Positions 23,410 through 35,979 are shown, counted from the stretch's first letter. The stretch is DNA of 64,000 nucleotides from Plantago ovata (GCA_028274465.1 CM051455.1:119387547-119451546); one strand, 5' to 3'. Notes: generated by a model from the letters alone, not told the origin. Numbers and translations: made by a program.

Positions 23410-24500
23410 TGATGGGACATGATTTTCCTTGGGAGATAATACAGATAATGACCAATAACTTGCTTACCGTGATCCTAGTGGATGAAGCTGAAGAAGGTAG
23501 GATCTTCTTTTCGGGTGCCGCCTCGTCCTGTCCTCCTGAAACGTGACTCTCTGCCTTGTCTGTGGATGAAGCTGAAGAAGGTAGAATCTTCTAGTCTGAC
23601 TCCTCGCTCCTCTGGTACCAAGCTTGAAATCCGATCGTCCTTCCTCGAGCAATATCTACCTGGGGCTTTGAGCTTCCCACCAAGAAGACTCAAGGTTGTA
23701 CCTGTGAAGCGAAGTTCTCCAAGAATCTTATAGTAACGATGAAGGAAAAGTGTGTGTAGGTGACTGGTGACGGCGAGTGTAGTGAATATAATAGTAACGA
23801 TGAAGGATATTTCTCCAAGATGGATTTCCAAGATGAACTCTTGTTGTTGCCTTGAGCTTCCCACGAAGAAGACTCAAGGCTATAGCTGTGAAGTGAAGTT
23901 CTTGAGAGTGTTGCCCTAATGTGTTTTCCACCTTAACTTTCTCTATGGGAACCACTCCTTTTATAGACCTTAGGGGAGCGCATGTCGTTGCCATCACAAC
24001 ATTCTGCCAAGTGTCCACACACATATATGGTTGCTAGGCTATACCTTGATAGTCTTGGACGTGGCCCAATGATCGTGTAAGGATAAATATCTGCCTTGAT
24101 CTTATCCACTTGTGTTATGCAGCTATTTGATATTAACAAATCCAGATGCTTTATCGTGGTCCCCCGTATACATAAGTATTAGACCTTGGATATAGCATCC
24201 GGAAGCATGCGACTCTGGGATCTCTGGCATACGCCGTTACGACCCTAGCCATTAGGACTTTTACAGGCAATTTCCATAGACTCTTGGCCCCAAACGTATT
24301 TGGAACCTGAAGGTGCATGGTTCCAGATGTGCCAATTTACTCGAGGGAGCGACCTCTCACTATCATCACTCACATCGGAAGCATCCTCGCAGTTTCTAAG
24401 TACTCCGGAGAGTCCTGGTCGCCCTAATTCGCATGTTGACGAACTAGGACGAGAGTGGACGTGTTTTAGTAACATCAGTGTGATCCACTCAAAATTTCTA
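23410..24500 (-). repeat. 5' LTR of old Tat element (outer limit uncertain)
   Basis: The inner end is fixed by the PBS (TGATGGGAC in plus orientation at 23410). Inside are degenerate tandem duplications: GTGGATGAAGCTGAAGAAGG twice (about 23479 and 23562), and GAGCTTCCCAC followed by GAAGACTCAAGG twice (about 23668 and 23851). I could not locate the outer end before the next LTR at 24632. Confidence 0.5.
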
Positions 24501-24631
24501 ATATGTTTTAGTCAAAATATAAATCGATAACTACTTGTTATTTGGTCTATATTGAGTTCGTCTTTAACTCTCCCCATTGCAACATGTTCTTCTCATACTG
24601 CAACAAAACGCTGTGAATAGTTGTTGCCGAA

Positions 24632-26379
24632 TGATGAACGCGCGGATGTCGTGCTCCGAGCAAATCAAATAAATTTGTTATTTAGCCAAAGGCAATTCAC
24701 AACTACAACGAAAACCATAGTGTAGCAGTAGAATAACCTCGAGTGTCGATCTCTAAGGACTATAACTAGTTTTATCAAATCTAATTTAGAATATAAAAAC
24801 AGCAGACGGTATAGCAAAGATTTTTCTAACAGATAATGGAGATTGGTGATAGTATGATCCTTCAAAGCATAATGGGTTAATAATCATGCGTAAATTCCTC
24901 GGTTTTGCATGGAGATCTTTGATCAATCAATTGTCCTGTTGTAATTATTAAACACTACGAAGATAAAGATACTGACAAGTCAAACACTATTGTCCAATTG
25001 TGTTCCGTAATTATTCAACACTACGAAGATATAGATATGCATAGGTCGACGAGGGTCCAATTGTGCATAATAATTAATCAACATACGAGGATATAGGTTG
25101 TGCCTGATCAACGAAATAAAGCAATGACACGGAGTATAATGCGCGATATAGCCATTAGCATGATTATCAACCCTTCGCTAAGAATTCACATACTACCACC
25201 AACGATAAATTTAGCTACTCATAGTTGTCATGCAATCAACAGAAATAATAGAAGAAAACATGTTGAAAGATATATAAAAATAAGTAGAATAAACCGTAAG
25301 ATACAATGTTACCGAAGGTTGTCAGTCTCCGAAGAATCGCGATCTTACAAGCTCCAAACTGCTATGAAAAAGTATCTCCTAAGCTACGAACCCCCAGAAC
25401 AGGCTCTGGGAAGTTCCTACCTAAAACTACAGAGAAAGGTGAGAAAATAGGTCTGGAAAAGTATGAATTTCGGAGAAAAACTGAGCAACTAAAATATAGC
25501 TAAATTAACATAGAGGATAGCTAAAATAGGTGAAAAAGACTCAAATGAAAGTGTAAAATACACATTCATCAAACTCCCCAAACCGAACCTTTGCTTGTCG
25601 TCAAGCAACTAACCTAGACTCTAATGCAAAAAACAATGCAAGACACAAAATGGAGTCTCATGCCAAATAAAATGAACTAATCTACTGAATCTATCAAATA
25701 ACATATGAACAAAAACCATATAAATCAAAGCATGAATATAGGTTGAAGAATACCTCGATTGACTTATACACATCCACATAAGCACTTATGTCAAGACAAG
25801 ATAGTCTCTCGTAACATTCTCTACCTGGACCTAGTCAGTGACGACATAATGAAGCATGCTAAGATACGAATGGTTGTCTCGTGCCTATGAAATTGAGGAC
25901 TTACTGATGTTCACCAAGTTTAAGACTTTCCCTCAAAGAGGTCGAACCAGTACTGGCTCTCATCAAACGAAGGAAGGTTCCCTATAAAAGATAACACTCC
26001 TCTATTCTACCCATCTCTCAAGCAAAGTCTTTAAGCTATTCACCACTTCCTGAATGGCAGGACGAGGGTGGTCTAGAACAGATGACACTCAAAAACAAAA
26101 GACAAAAAATAGAAAATTACAAGAATTGGAAAATGAGACACAACACTTTGCTAAACTGCTATTTGGCTTTCTTTTTGGACCCTTCTTTGCTTTTTTGGGG
26201 TTTTTTCTTTTTTTTTTCCTTTTTTTTCTTTTCAGTCTCTTTTTTTTCTTTTTTTCTTTTTCCTGGAATTTTTCTTTCTTTTTTTTCTATTTTATTTTAA
26301 CCAGCAGTAGCATAACAAAAAGAGAAACAAAATGACTCACACGACTTCCCCAAACCTATTCGAAAGAATCTATTCAGAA
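24632..26379 (-). mobile_element. 3' fragment of a second family B element
   Basis: It comprises an LTR (24632-25571) and 0.8 kb of adjoining internal sequence (25572-26379) matching 11942-14090. The LTR has lost about 310 bp at 25494, removing the TATA box region. The internal part ends at the hairpin modules: AACCTATTCGAAAGAAT is followed directly by CTATTCAGAA, as if the DNA between the two hairpins were deleted. Copia sequence then begins. Confidence 0.82.
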
Positions 26380-26404
26380 TCCCGAAGTCGGAACAGCAAC
26401 AGAG

Positions 26405-29400
26405 TTGATTGCTGAGAGACCTATTGCCAACGAGTTTCTAAGGGTCAATCGTACACCCAAAGGGAACAAGGGGCGCAAGAATGCACCCTATCGTAAGATG
26501 GCTAAGTTTCGACTTAGGATGGAGATTTGTCTCTATTGCAAACTCAAGGGCCATTGGAAGAAGGATTGTCCTCAGCTGAGGGCAGATCAAGCTATGGAGC
26601 CATCGGCTTATAGCTCAGGTATGTTTGTTATTGAAATGAACATGACTACTTTTGACTCCAATGGTTGGGTATTAGATACAGCTTGTGGCTCACACATTTG
26701 TAATAATGTGCAGGGGCTAATTGAACACAGGCTAGTCAAGCAAGGTGAAATCGACTTGCATGATGGGAACGGCAATCTAGTTGAAGCCAAACGCGTTGGA
26801 CGCTGCAAGATAGATTTACCATCAGGACAATGTTTAGAACTTGATAACGTTTATTTTGTTCCATCCATTGTCAGAAATATTATTTCCATTCCATTGTTGG
26901 ACAATTTGGGTTTTTCCTTTCGTTTTGCTAATAATACTTGTTATTTTTCGCTAAATGACCAGTATTATGGAAAGGCTCGCTTAGTGAATGGTTTATATAT
27001 TTTGCAAAGTAGTCTACCTTTATTTCAAATACATAACAAACAACCGTCTTCAAGTAGGAAGAATAATCCATCTTATCTATGGCATTGTCGGCTAGGCCAT
27101 AGCAATGAAACACGGATTCAAAGACTAAGAAAGTTGGACTACTTAGAACCATTTGATTTCGAATCATATGGTACATGCGAATCATGTGTTAAGGGTAAGA
27201 TGACGAACAAACCCTTTGTTGAACAAGGTGTTCGTGCCACTCGCTGCTTAGAGCTCATACATACCGATGTATGTGGACCTTTTAAAGTCCAAGCCCGTGG
27301 AGGTTATTCTTACTTCGTTACCTTTACTGACGATTTCTCAAGGTATGGATATTTATCTTATGAAGAATAAATCTGAGACCTTTGGGAAATTCAAGGAGTT
27401 TAGGAATGAGGTCGAAAATGAATTGAACCTAAGGATAGTCACTCTTCGATCAGATCGAGGAGGTGAATACCTTAGTGAAGAATTTATCGACTACTTGAAG
27501 GAGAATGGAATTCAATCGCAATGGCACCTCCTGGAACACCACAATTAAATGGTGTGTCTGAGAGAAGGAATCGAACCCTGCTAGACATGGTGAGATCAAT
27601 GATTGGATTCTCGACTCTTCCAAAATATCTATGGGGATATGCGCTACAAACTGCAATCTACATTCTGAACCGTGTACCATCTAAATCAGTGGATAAAACT
27701 CCTTATGAGTTATGGAAAGGAAAGAAGCCCTCACTGGGCTATCTTAGACCTTGGGGTTGTCCTGCGATAGTCAAATTGTTGCTCACTGATAAGTTAGATT
27801 CCAAGGGTGTCAAAGTTTATTTCATAGGCTATCCTCGTATGACGAGAGGCTATGAATTCTATCATGCTGAAGATCACAAGGTGATAGTATCTAGAAACGT
27901 CAAGTTTTTAGAAGCAGAATACCTCGAAGAAGAGAGGTTAGATGATATGATATAACTTGAAGAAATTCAAGATTTTGACACGCGCGAACATGAGTTCTCT
28001 AACTCTTCTGATTTGGACTCAAGTTCAGTGGGAGCTTTCGAAGCAGACAAGGGTAATGATATAACACTTGCTAGGCATGTCATAGTCAGTGGGAGTCCTG
28101 TGATTAGATCAACAGTTGAAACCACACCAATAGAACCCGTTGTCAATCAACCTGTGCAACTTGTCAATCAACTTGGGCAACAAGTTGCACAAGAGCAGCC
28201 TCCCGCTAGGGAACAGGGTCGTAGCACGCGACCGGCTGCATCAGTGCCCAATGATAATGTCCGTGTTATACGAAGCTAGAAAAGAAAAGCACCAGAAACA
28301 CCGACAGAAGCACCAGTCGAGCTTTGTAGGTCGAAGAGGATCCCAAAAGGACCTCAGAAGCAAAGCCTTATGATAGAAGACATCAGTGAACTTGATGTTG
28401 GGTTATCAGATCGGGAAGACCCCGAGACCTACAAAGAGGCAATGAATGATATTGACTCAGAGAGATGGCAAGAGGCCATGGAATTGGAAATCGACTCCAT
28501 GTACCTGAACCAAGTTTGGAGCTTGGTAGACTTGCCCAAGGGGTTAGACCTATTGGGTGCAAATGTGTGTTTAAACGAAAGACAGATGCCGATGGCAAGG
28601 TACAAACGCACAAGGCTAGACTTGTGGCGAAGGGCTACACACAAAGGTATGGCATCGATTACGATGAAACCTTTTCACCGGTAGCAAAGTTGAAGTCTAC
28701 TCGAATTCTACTTGCGATAGCTGTCTACTATGATTATGAGATCTGGCAGATGGATGTAAAGACTGCCTTCCTCAATGGAAACCTTGAGGAAGAGGTCTAT
28801 ATGGTACAGCGGGAAGGTTTTATTAGTAAAACCAGTCCAACTGATGTATGCAAATTACAGAGATACATCTATGGGCTAAAGCAAGCGTCTAGGAGCTGGA
28901 ATATCCGCTTTGACGAAGCTATCAAATCGTTTGACTTTGTCAGAAGCGTAGAAGATCCATGTGTCTACACTAGGCACAGCGACAAGGGAGTCGTTTTCAT
29001 GATCATTTATGTTGATGACATTTTGATTATGGGAAACAACGTCTCTATGCTAGAAGAGGCTAAAGTTTGGTTATCAAGTACCTTCTCAATGAAGGACTTG
29101 GGTGAAGCGAACTACATCCTAGGGATAAAGATCTATAGAGATAGGTCCAAGAGGATGTTAGGATTGACACAGTCCACCTACATCGACAAAATACTGAAGC
29201 GTTATAAGATGGACGACTCAAAGAGAGGCTTTCTCCCAGCTAAGCATGGGATCGTGCTATCAGTTAAGGATAGTCCTAAAAATGATGAAGAAAGAAAGGC
29301 AATGAGTCGTGTACCCTATGCTTCGGCACTAGGGTCTATTATGTATGCAATGAATTGCACAAGGCCAGATGTGGCATATGTGCTTAGTGTCACTTGTCGA

Positions 29401-29994
29401 CACCAACAGAATCTAGGAGTACCTCACTGGACTGCTGTAAAGAACATTCTTAAGTACCTTCGACGGACTAAGGAAATGTTCTTGGTGTTTGGTGGAGAAC
29501 CAGAATTAAAGATGTCTGGTTATGTCGACGCTGGATTTGAATCAGATCCTGATGACTTTAAGTCACAGACAGGATACGTATTCAAATTGAACGGAGGAGC
29601 TATCTGTTGGAAGAGTTCTAAGCAAGCCACGATTGCTGACTCAGCCACAGAAGCCGAGTACATTGCTACATCAGAAGCATCGAAAGAAGCTGTCTGGATT
29701 TCAGAGTTCTTGAAGGAATTGAGGGTTGTTCCTGCTCCTAGTCCAATAGCGATTTATTGTGACAACACGGGCGCCGTCGCTCAAGCCAAGGAGCCTAGAT
29801 CTACAAACAAGAACAAACATGTACTTAGAAAGTATCATGTTATACGTGAGATTATTGATAGAGGAGAAGTTAGTATAGAACGTGTCTCAACCACGGACAA
29901 CATGGCAGATCCTTTCACCAAGGTCTTATCAGTGGATGCACACTTAAGACATTATGTTAATCTAGGCATTAAGCATAAAGGTGACTGGCTCTAG
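26405..29994 (+). pseudogene. Copia gag-pol remnant
   Basis: Domains in order: CCHC knuckle CLYCKLKGHWKKDC; protease VLDTACGSHICNN (DTA instead of DTG); GAG-preintegrase LWHCRLGHSN; integrase core with HTDVCGPF, LRSDRGGEY and [11 protein letters not shown] supplying D, D and E; RT with WQMDVKTAFLNG and YVDDILIMG; RNase H with SGYVDAGF and DSATEAEYIA; the C-terminus ends GDWL. Frameshifts lie near 27350, 27525 and 28540, and in-frame stops at 27953-27955 (TAA) and 28277-28279 (TAG). RT plus RNase H (from about 28540 to 29994) remains one open frame. The copy cannot make a full polyprotein. Confidence 0.9.
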
Positions 29995-30976
29995 TCCAAC
30001 TGGGAGATTGATAGTGTATATGTCCTAGAGAATATATGTACTATAACAAAGGTCAACGTAATATAATATATGTTTGTTTGTTTGACTATTGAGTATCGCT
30101 TTCATATTTATATTACACCAGGCATACAACATGTCATATCTCTATTCCTGTCTGTATTGATATCAAACATGTCCCCTCGGATAGATTACCGATCACACAG
30201 ATAGTGGGAGCTATGTGAGTTATCATCTATCCCAAACTCTCCCTAGTCGAGGTTCATCTCGGATGTACGGGTCTGAATGAACCAGGTGAGACTAGTATGC
30301 GTGGAGGTTATACTTGTTAGAGCAAGTGTGAGACGATCCCACGGCCACGGAATGGATTGTTAGACAATCTAGAAACGTTCACATAACTCCGCATAGTTGT
30401 TCGAAGGGTGATTACCAAACAATGGAAGTACCCACCGGAAACTCCCATCGATGTATACTCTACACCGAAGTGTCTATGGGAACCGGAAAGTTGTCGAAGT
30501 GATGCCAGTCGTCCTTTGGACTTACAGGACTTTATCATCACATTTGTTGCCCCATATCCTTGGTGGACCCATCGATGTCAGCTCTGAATAAGCAGTTGAC
30601 CCAAGACACGATCCAGGATTATGGCTACATACAAATGGGGGTGATAAGTGATTTTGTAAAGGATTCATCTCTCACGTGTAGCACAGGAGAGCACTGCTCA
30701 TAGTCGTTCATAGTTGTGATTGGTTAAACCGCTGGCCAGTGTATCAATATTATTATGATAGTCATAATAGATATTGGATTCACCAAGCAACTCACTGAAG
30801 ACGCCCGTGGATGTATTATTGGGATAGACACTTCATCGATCCTAGAAGCATTCGAGTCAGGCAAATGAAGGGACGTTACAATCGCCGCGTTGAGCGCAAC
30901 AGACTTCACAACGAAAGGGTTTGCTTTGAGAAACCTCTCAAACGTCCTCATGTATTAATATTGCAAATGGAACCGT

Positions 30977-31380
30977 CACTACAAGAAAACAGCTAAATAG
31001 CAACCACTTTTAGCAACCGATCGGTCGGTTGCTAAAATTAGCAACCGATCGGCATTTTAGCGACCGATGGGATAGATTAGCGACGGATGGCTGAAACCGT
31101 CTTAGAGCGCCTGGAACTTCAGCGACGGATGACTTATCCGTCGCTATTTACCGACGGATGGAGTTATCCGTTGCTAAATAGAGACGGATAATACCATCCG
31201 TTGCTAAATTTCCAAGGTTTTTCCTTTTATTTTTTGCCGGTCAACGCAGCAGCGACGGATGACTCCATCCGTTGCTAAATTATATTTTAAAAAAAAAAAA
31301 ATTAATTTAGCAACGGATGGTTATCCGTTGCTAATATAGCAACCGATCGCTATATTAGCGACGGATCACCATCCGTTGCT
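30977..31380. repeat. Left subterminal repeat region of CACTA element
   Basis: Many direct and inverted copies of AGCGACGGAT, AGCAACGGAT and AGCAACCGATCG occur, often paired as fold-backs. In CACTA elements such arrays are bound by the TNPA-type accessory protein. Confidence 0.8.
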
Positions 31381-32496
31381 AATGTTACTTCATCTTCACG
31401 CGATTCATTTACAGAACGCATTTCTCTCTTCTCTCTTCTCCATTTTTTCTCACTTCTTCTCTCCAATTCAATCTTCCCTTGTACTCCATCATTTCTTCCA
31501 ATCTTGGTGTCAAATCGAAGCCAATTCAACAAGGAACGTAGTGAGACATTCAATTTGAAGTGGGTTGTTCTATTTATTCCGCAATTAAAGGTACTAATCT
31601 CGAAACCTAACTTTTGTAAATTTGGTATTTTTTCAATTTTTAAGTGTTTTATGGTTTATTAGCTAGTTTTGATGTTAGTATTGTTCAATTGGGATGTTTT
31701 GGGATGTAGTTGGGTTCGATTATGTTTGAGATTTGAATTGGGTTTGATTATCTTTAGGATTTCAATCGGGTTCGATTATGTTTGGGATTATCTACGTAGT
31801 TAGTTTTGTTCAATTAGTGTAGTTTGTTTGGGATATACTAATTAGATTTGAAAATTGCATAAGTATAATTATAATGGAAATATGAATAATTATAGTGTAT
31901 TGTAATTAGTTATTATAATGGAAATTGTATAAATATAATGAAAATATAGATAAATATAGGTAATTATAGTGTATTGCAAGTTTTTTATTATAATGAAAAT
32001 TCCATTAGTATAATGGAAATATATAGATAAATATAGGTAATTATAGTGTATTGGTAGTTGTTACTATAATGCAAATTGCATAATTATAATGAAAAATATA
32101 TGTAATTATAGTGTATTGTAAGTAGTTATTATAATGAAAATTGTACAAGTATAATGTAAATATAGATAAATATAGGTAATTATTGTTTAAAAAAATTGTA
32201 AGTATGAAGTAAATAACTCATTGATAAATTAAAGTTAGAAAATAATATGAGTATTTTTATTTCTAATGTAGAAATATGTCAGAACGTACACTGAGGATTC
32301 CCTTACTTGAGGTTTGGAAAGCCAACTGGCTTTTGGGAGTTCCGCCCAAAGAGTGGATGCCGAGTCCCCTTCATGATGTTTGGGAGTCCTACTGGCGTGA
32401 CCACCCGAATGTCTAGTGTCGTTCCTTGCTATATATCTGATTGTACATGTTTTATATTCAATTGTGTATGTACTCACACGGATCTTTGTATTGCAG

Positions 32497-34211
32497 ATGC
32501 CACGACCCAGGAGGCCACGATACATGACCCCGCAGTCCCAGAGGGATTATACCGACGGATCGGAGACCGATCAGGGCTCCCCTACTGTTTTAGGGACTCC
32601 ACCTGGGTCGAGCAGGGGATCGACTCCTCATTCCTCCCTCCACGACCCGTGGGCCCACGTTCCAGACGACGGTTGTCCCTTTCAAAGGCCGGAAGATGGT
32701 CTTATGTGGAATGGTCGCCCTGTCCTTTACCCCAATGGAGAGAAGTAAGTATTAGGCATTAACTGATTTACGAACTTTTAATATATATATACCGAACTAA
32801 CCTTGTCACTATTGACTTACCTGTTCTTCACAGGTTGTATGGGGAGCACGCTGCTAAAGTACTCAGTTCGATAATACGGAACAGAATGGTCCCACCGCAA
32901 GAGGGTGGCAGCCAGTGGCATTGCATCCCGGACCAAATTAAGGGAGAGCTCTTCGAGGAGCTGAGGGTGAGTTAATATATGCATGTTTAAATACTATGTT
33001 TTTACATTCCGTTCGACCGCTATGCATGCGAGGGTAGGCGGCGCCCTCTTATATGTCGGACCGCATATTTATGTATGGGTAGGCGGCGTCCTTATTTGTT
33101 TGTAGATGACTGTTAACAACCCGATATACCTGAATAGATGTTGTTTTCCCTTGTTATATATTTGATACATGTTAGCTCCCCTTGTTATACTTGAATGTTT
33201 TTTAAGTATTCACCAACGTATGTGTTTCGATGTTTATTTGTAATTGTGTAGAAAGAATTCTTCCTTCCGAAAGCATTGCTGATGGATCTCTGGTGGAGCT
33301 TCAACTCTCACGGTAGTGCCCTTTACAAGTGCATGGTTCATAGCCTGAAGAAAATGTGGATAGAAGACCGTCCACGTACCAGTGATTGGCCCGGAGATGC
33401 AATTTGGGAGGCGTGGAAGGTATATTGGGTTGACGCGAGAGTCCAGGCGCAGGCTGACCAGAACACTGAGAACCGGAAGAAGCAGCCGAATGATGGGACA
33501 CGTACCCTGGTGACACACCGTTTTGGCTCTGAGTCGATCGCTACAGCACATGTGAGGCAGAAGGTAAGTATATTAACTTTGTGAATTCATCATTCTTATA
33601 CTTGTTATTTACTTGCATTTCGAACTTTCAAACTAAGTATATGATGCTTTCATGTGTCATTCAGTTGAAGGATAAGGAGAGTCTCCTATTCACCCTGTTC
33701 TCGAGATCTCAGAAGGCCAAGGACGGACAGTGGTTGTGTGACGAGGCCAAAACAATTGCGGTAAGTATCTACAATACATGTGTTTATTAAATACTGATGA
33801 TTTCATAACTAATTAACAACATAACTAACACCTTATACTCTTGATTTATAATTTCAGACGGCCTACGAGGACAGGATTCGTGATCAGGATCTCACTGTTG
33901 AGGAAATGAATGCCATTTTCCTCGAGGTGAATCCTCCAGACGAGAAGGGCCGTCGCTTGGGACTTGGGAGTGCAGCAGCCGTCCCTGAATTGGACTCGAG
34001 GCCGACTCGTCGTTCCCGTGCCAGTACATCTTCATCATCTTCAGCAGCAGCAGCAGCTTCCGCTCGAGAGCAGGCCCTCTTACTTCAGTTGCAGGAGAGG
34101 GATGAGGAGGTGAAGAGGCTAGCTGCGAAGCAGGCTCAATATGATAATATGTTTGCTCAGCTGTATGCGAAGCTGGGGATGGATCCACCTTCCCCACCTA
34201 CCTCTCCATGA
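32497..34211 (+). CDS. CACTA accessory protein, Transposase_24-like (Ptta/En/Spm), 380 aa
   Basis: Five exons with GT-AG borders join in a single open frame: 32497-32744, 32834-32966, 33252-33563, 33665-33760, 33858-34211 (1143 nt). The start is the first ATG after an acceptor (TTGCAG). The middle part has the plant Ptta/En/Spm pattern, with WEAWKVYWVDARVQAQAD, a THRFGSESIATAHVRQ stretch and LFTLFSRSQKAKDGQWLCDE. The C-terminus has Arg/Ser/Ala-rich sequence and a short coiled coil (QALLLQLQERDEEVKRLA), ending PPSPPTSP. Proteins of this type are thought to bind the subterminal repeats of their element. No lesion is seen. An upstream exon (32276-32410) could add 45 residues in frame. A CT-rich leader lies at about 31400-31590. 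Confidence 0.75.
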
Positions 34212-34469
34212 TCCCCTATCCTTTTCGACTCTATTTACTATTTTCTACATGAATACTGTGTATACTATGATATTATTTTGGATTAGTATTGTGTACGTAT
34301 GATTATTATTATATGTATGGAGGGTTTTGGTACATTTATTATCATTTTTTTGAATTATTTTTTGGTTTATTTGGTCTATAAAATTTCTGTAACATGTTGC
34401 TTAACTAAACAGGTTGCATTTGATTTTGAGTCTCATTATTATATCTAAAAAATTTTAAAAAAAAAAAAA

Positions 34470-34874
34470 AAAAATTAGCAACCGATGGTCTCATCCGTCG
34501 CTACACACAGCGACGGATAAGGCTTATCCGTCGCTAAAAGTCCCGGACTTTTAGCAACGGATAAGGCCCATCCGTTGCTAATATTTAGCAACCGATGAGA
34601 CTCATCCGTCGCTAAATGTCCGGTGACTTTAGCGACGGATAAGTCATCGGTTGCTAAAAGTCAACCTTATTATCCGTCGCTAATCCGTTGCTAATCCGTC
34701 GCAAATTCGCGACGGATGACTCATCGGTCGCTAATTCGCTAGCGACCAACGATTTAGCGACGACGAGTTTATCCGTCGCTAAAAACACCGATCGGTCGCT
34801 AGCGTATTTAGCGACCGATCGGCCGATTTTAGCGACGGATGGTTCCGTCGCTAAAATCGGAATCTCTTGTAGTG
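34470..34874. repeat. Right subterminal repeat region of CACTA element
   Basis: Repeats of AGCGACGGAT and ATCCGTCGCTAA are packed up to the terminal inverted repeat TCTTGTAGTG. Confidence 0.8.
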
Positions 34875-35979
34875 CGTCGAGGAATTCCATGTTGCCTAGT
34901 GTAGCACTTGCTTAATACAATGAGGCCCTATGGGTCACACTATGTGGTGATTCAGCTTATCCGAATATCCTTGAAGATGGAATCGCAATTAATCTAGAAT
35001 TAATTGTGATCGATGAATTATAATTGATTTGGAATTAATTATAATTATTTGTGGCTCAATTAATAATTTGGAATTATTAATTGAATTGGTTAATTGTATT
35101 TTATGTAAATACAATTAAAGATTATATTTTAGAAATATAATAGAGGTTTGATTTGAAAGGATATGTTAATTTAGAATTAATATATGCACATGGGCAAAAT
35201 CTACTTGGAGTTTGAATTGCCTTAGAATTATAAGTTTGGGACCCACCTAACCCCCTTGAAGAGCCGCACGACCAGTAGTAGTATGGGGAGGAGTTCGACT
35301 CCTTCCCATATTAGAAGTCAAGGGATAAGTTAGATTTTCCTGATCGAGTTTTAATTCGATTGGGAATGAATCTAGACTTAAATTGGTTTCCTTATGCAAT
35401 AACAATTAGATTGTTATTCCTTTATGAAGTCTAATGATTCTTCTTTAGGCTTCTATTGACTACTATATATAGTAGACTATTAGAGAGGTTTTGACATGGT
35501 GATTTCTGATTAACCGAATTCTTAGAGAATTATTCTACCAGTTTTATTAGAGAAAATAAAAGCTCTCCTCCCCAACACCTCTAGCCGCGCGCGCCACCTT
35601 CCAACCGGAGGAAAATTGCCGCTCCATCTTCTTGGCTACATAAAGAAAATCCTAGCATTCTTTCCGATAAGTTGTTTATCCGTGGATACCAAGGTTGAGG
35701 TTCAAAGAGCTGGAAACTAACTTTTATTGTCTTGCAGATAATCAAAGTATTGCAGATATCTTCGACTTCGACGAAGGAGAAGATTCACCGGACTATTACG
35801 AAGACTTCATCGATTGGCGTATCGATTCAATACCTATTCTTGCTTTTGGAGTATTGTAAGTATTCTGATTAATGTGTTTATTATATACGTTATATACATG
35901 ATCAATTAACCTGCATGTTAAGAAAATTTTGAAATTCCGCTGCGTACTCTAGGGGTAACTCTGACCATATTTTCTTACA

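Larger units (their letters stand above)
5518..24631 (-). mobile_element. Old nested Tat-lineage Gypsy element (approximate limits)
   Basis: Minus-strand order from the right: 5' LTR (from 23410), PBS (23388-23405), gag N-terminal part (20171-21151), gag C-terminal part, zinc knuckle and protease (11936-10084), then an antisense ORF on the plus strand (6536-9730). The two gag parts join in one frame once the 11942-20170 insertion is removed, which shows that they belong to one element. RT, RNase H and integrase are missing between 9730 and 10084. I did not find the 3' LTR; it may have been lost or hidden by the insertion at 1-5517. The outer limits are approximate. Confidence 0.6.
30977..34874 (+). 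mobile_element. Non-autonomous CACTA (En/Spm) DNA transposon, 3898 bp
   Basis: Terminal inverted repeats CACTACAAGA / TCTTGTAGTG are flanked by the 3-bp duplication CGT (30974-30976 and 34875-34877), both diagnostic of CACTA elements. About 400 bp inside each end is dense with the subterminal motif AGCGACGGAT / AGCAACGGAT in both orientations. The only gene inside is an accessory protein gene. No TNPD-type transposase is present, so mobility would need a partner element. Confidence 0.93.
26380..35979 (+). mobile_element. 5'-truncated Copia element (Angela-like) with 3' LTR
   Basis: The element starts inside the gag zinc-knuckle region and continues through protease, integrase, RT and RNase H to 29994. 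A polypurine tract (CTGGGAGAT, 30000-30008) and the 3' LTR (30009-35979, interrupted by the CACTA element) follow. The 5' LTR, PBS and most of gag are missing. The long LTR (about 2.07 kb without the insertion) and the domain order PR-INT-RT-RH suggest an Angela/Tork-type Copia; the lineage is not certain. Confidence 0.85.
30009..35979 (+). repeat. Copia 3' LTR, split by CACTA insertion
   Basis: The LTR parts are 30009-30976 and 34878-35979, about 2070 bp together. They start TGATAGTG and end TTCTTACA. The uninterrupted site can be seen in the sister LTR (about 22262) and in the fragments at about 36619 and 60530. Confidence 0.88.
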
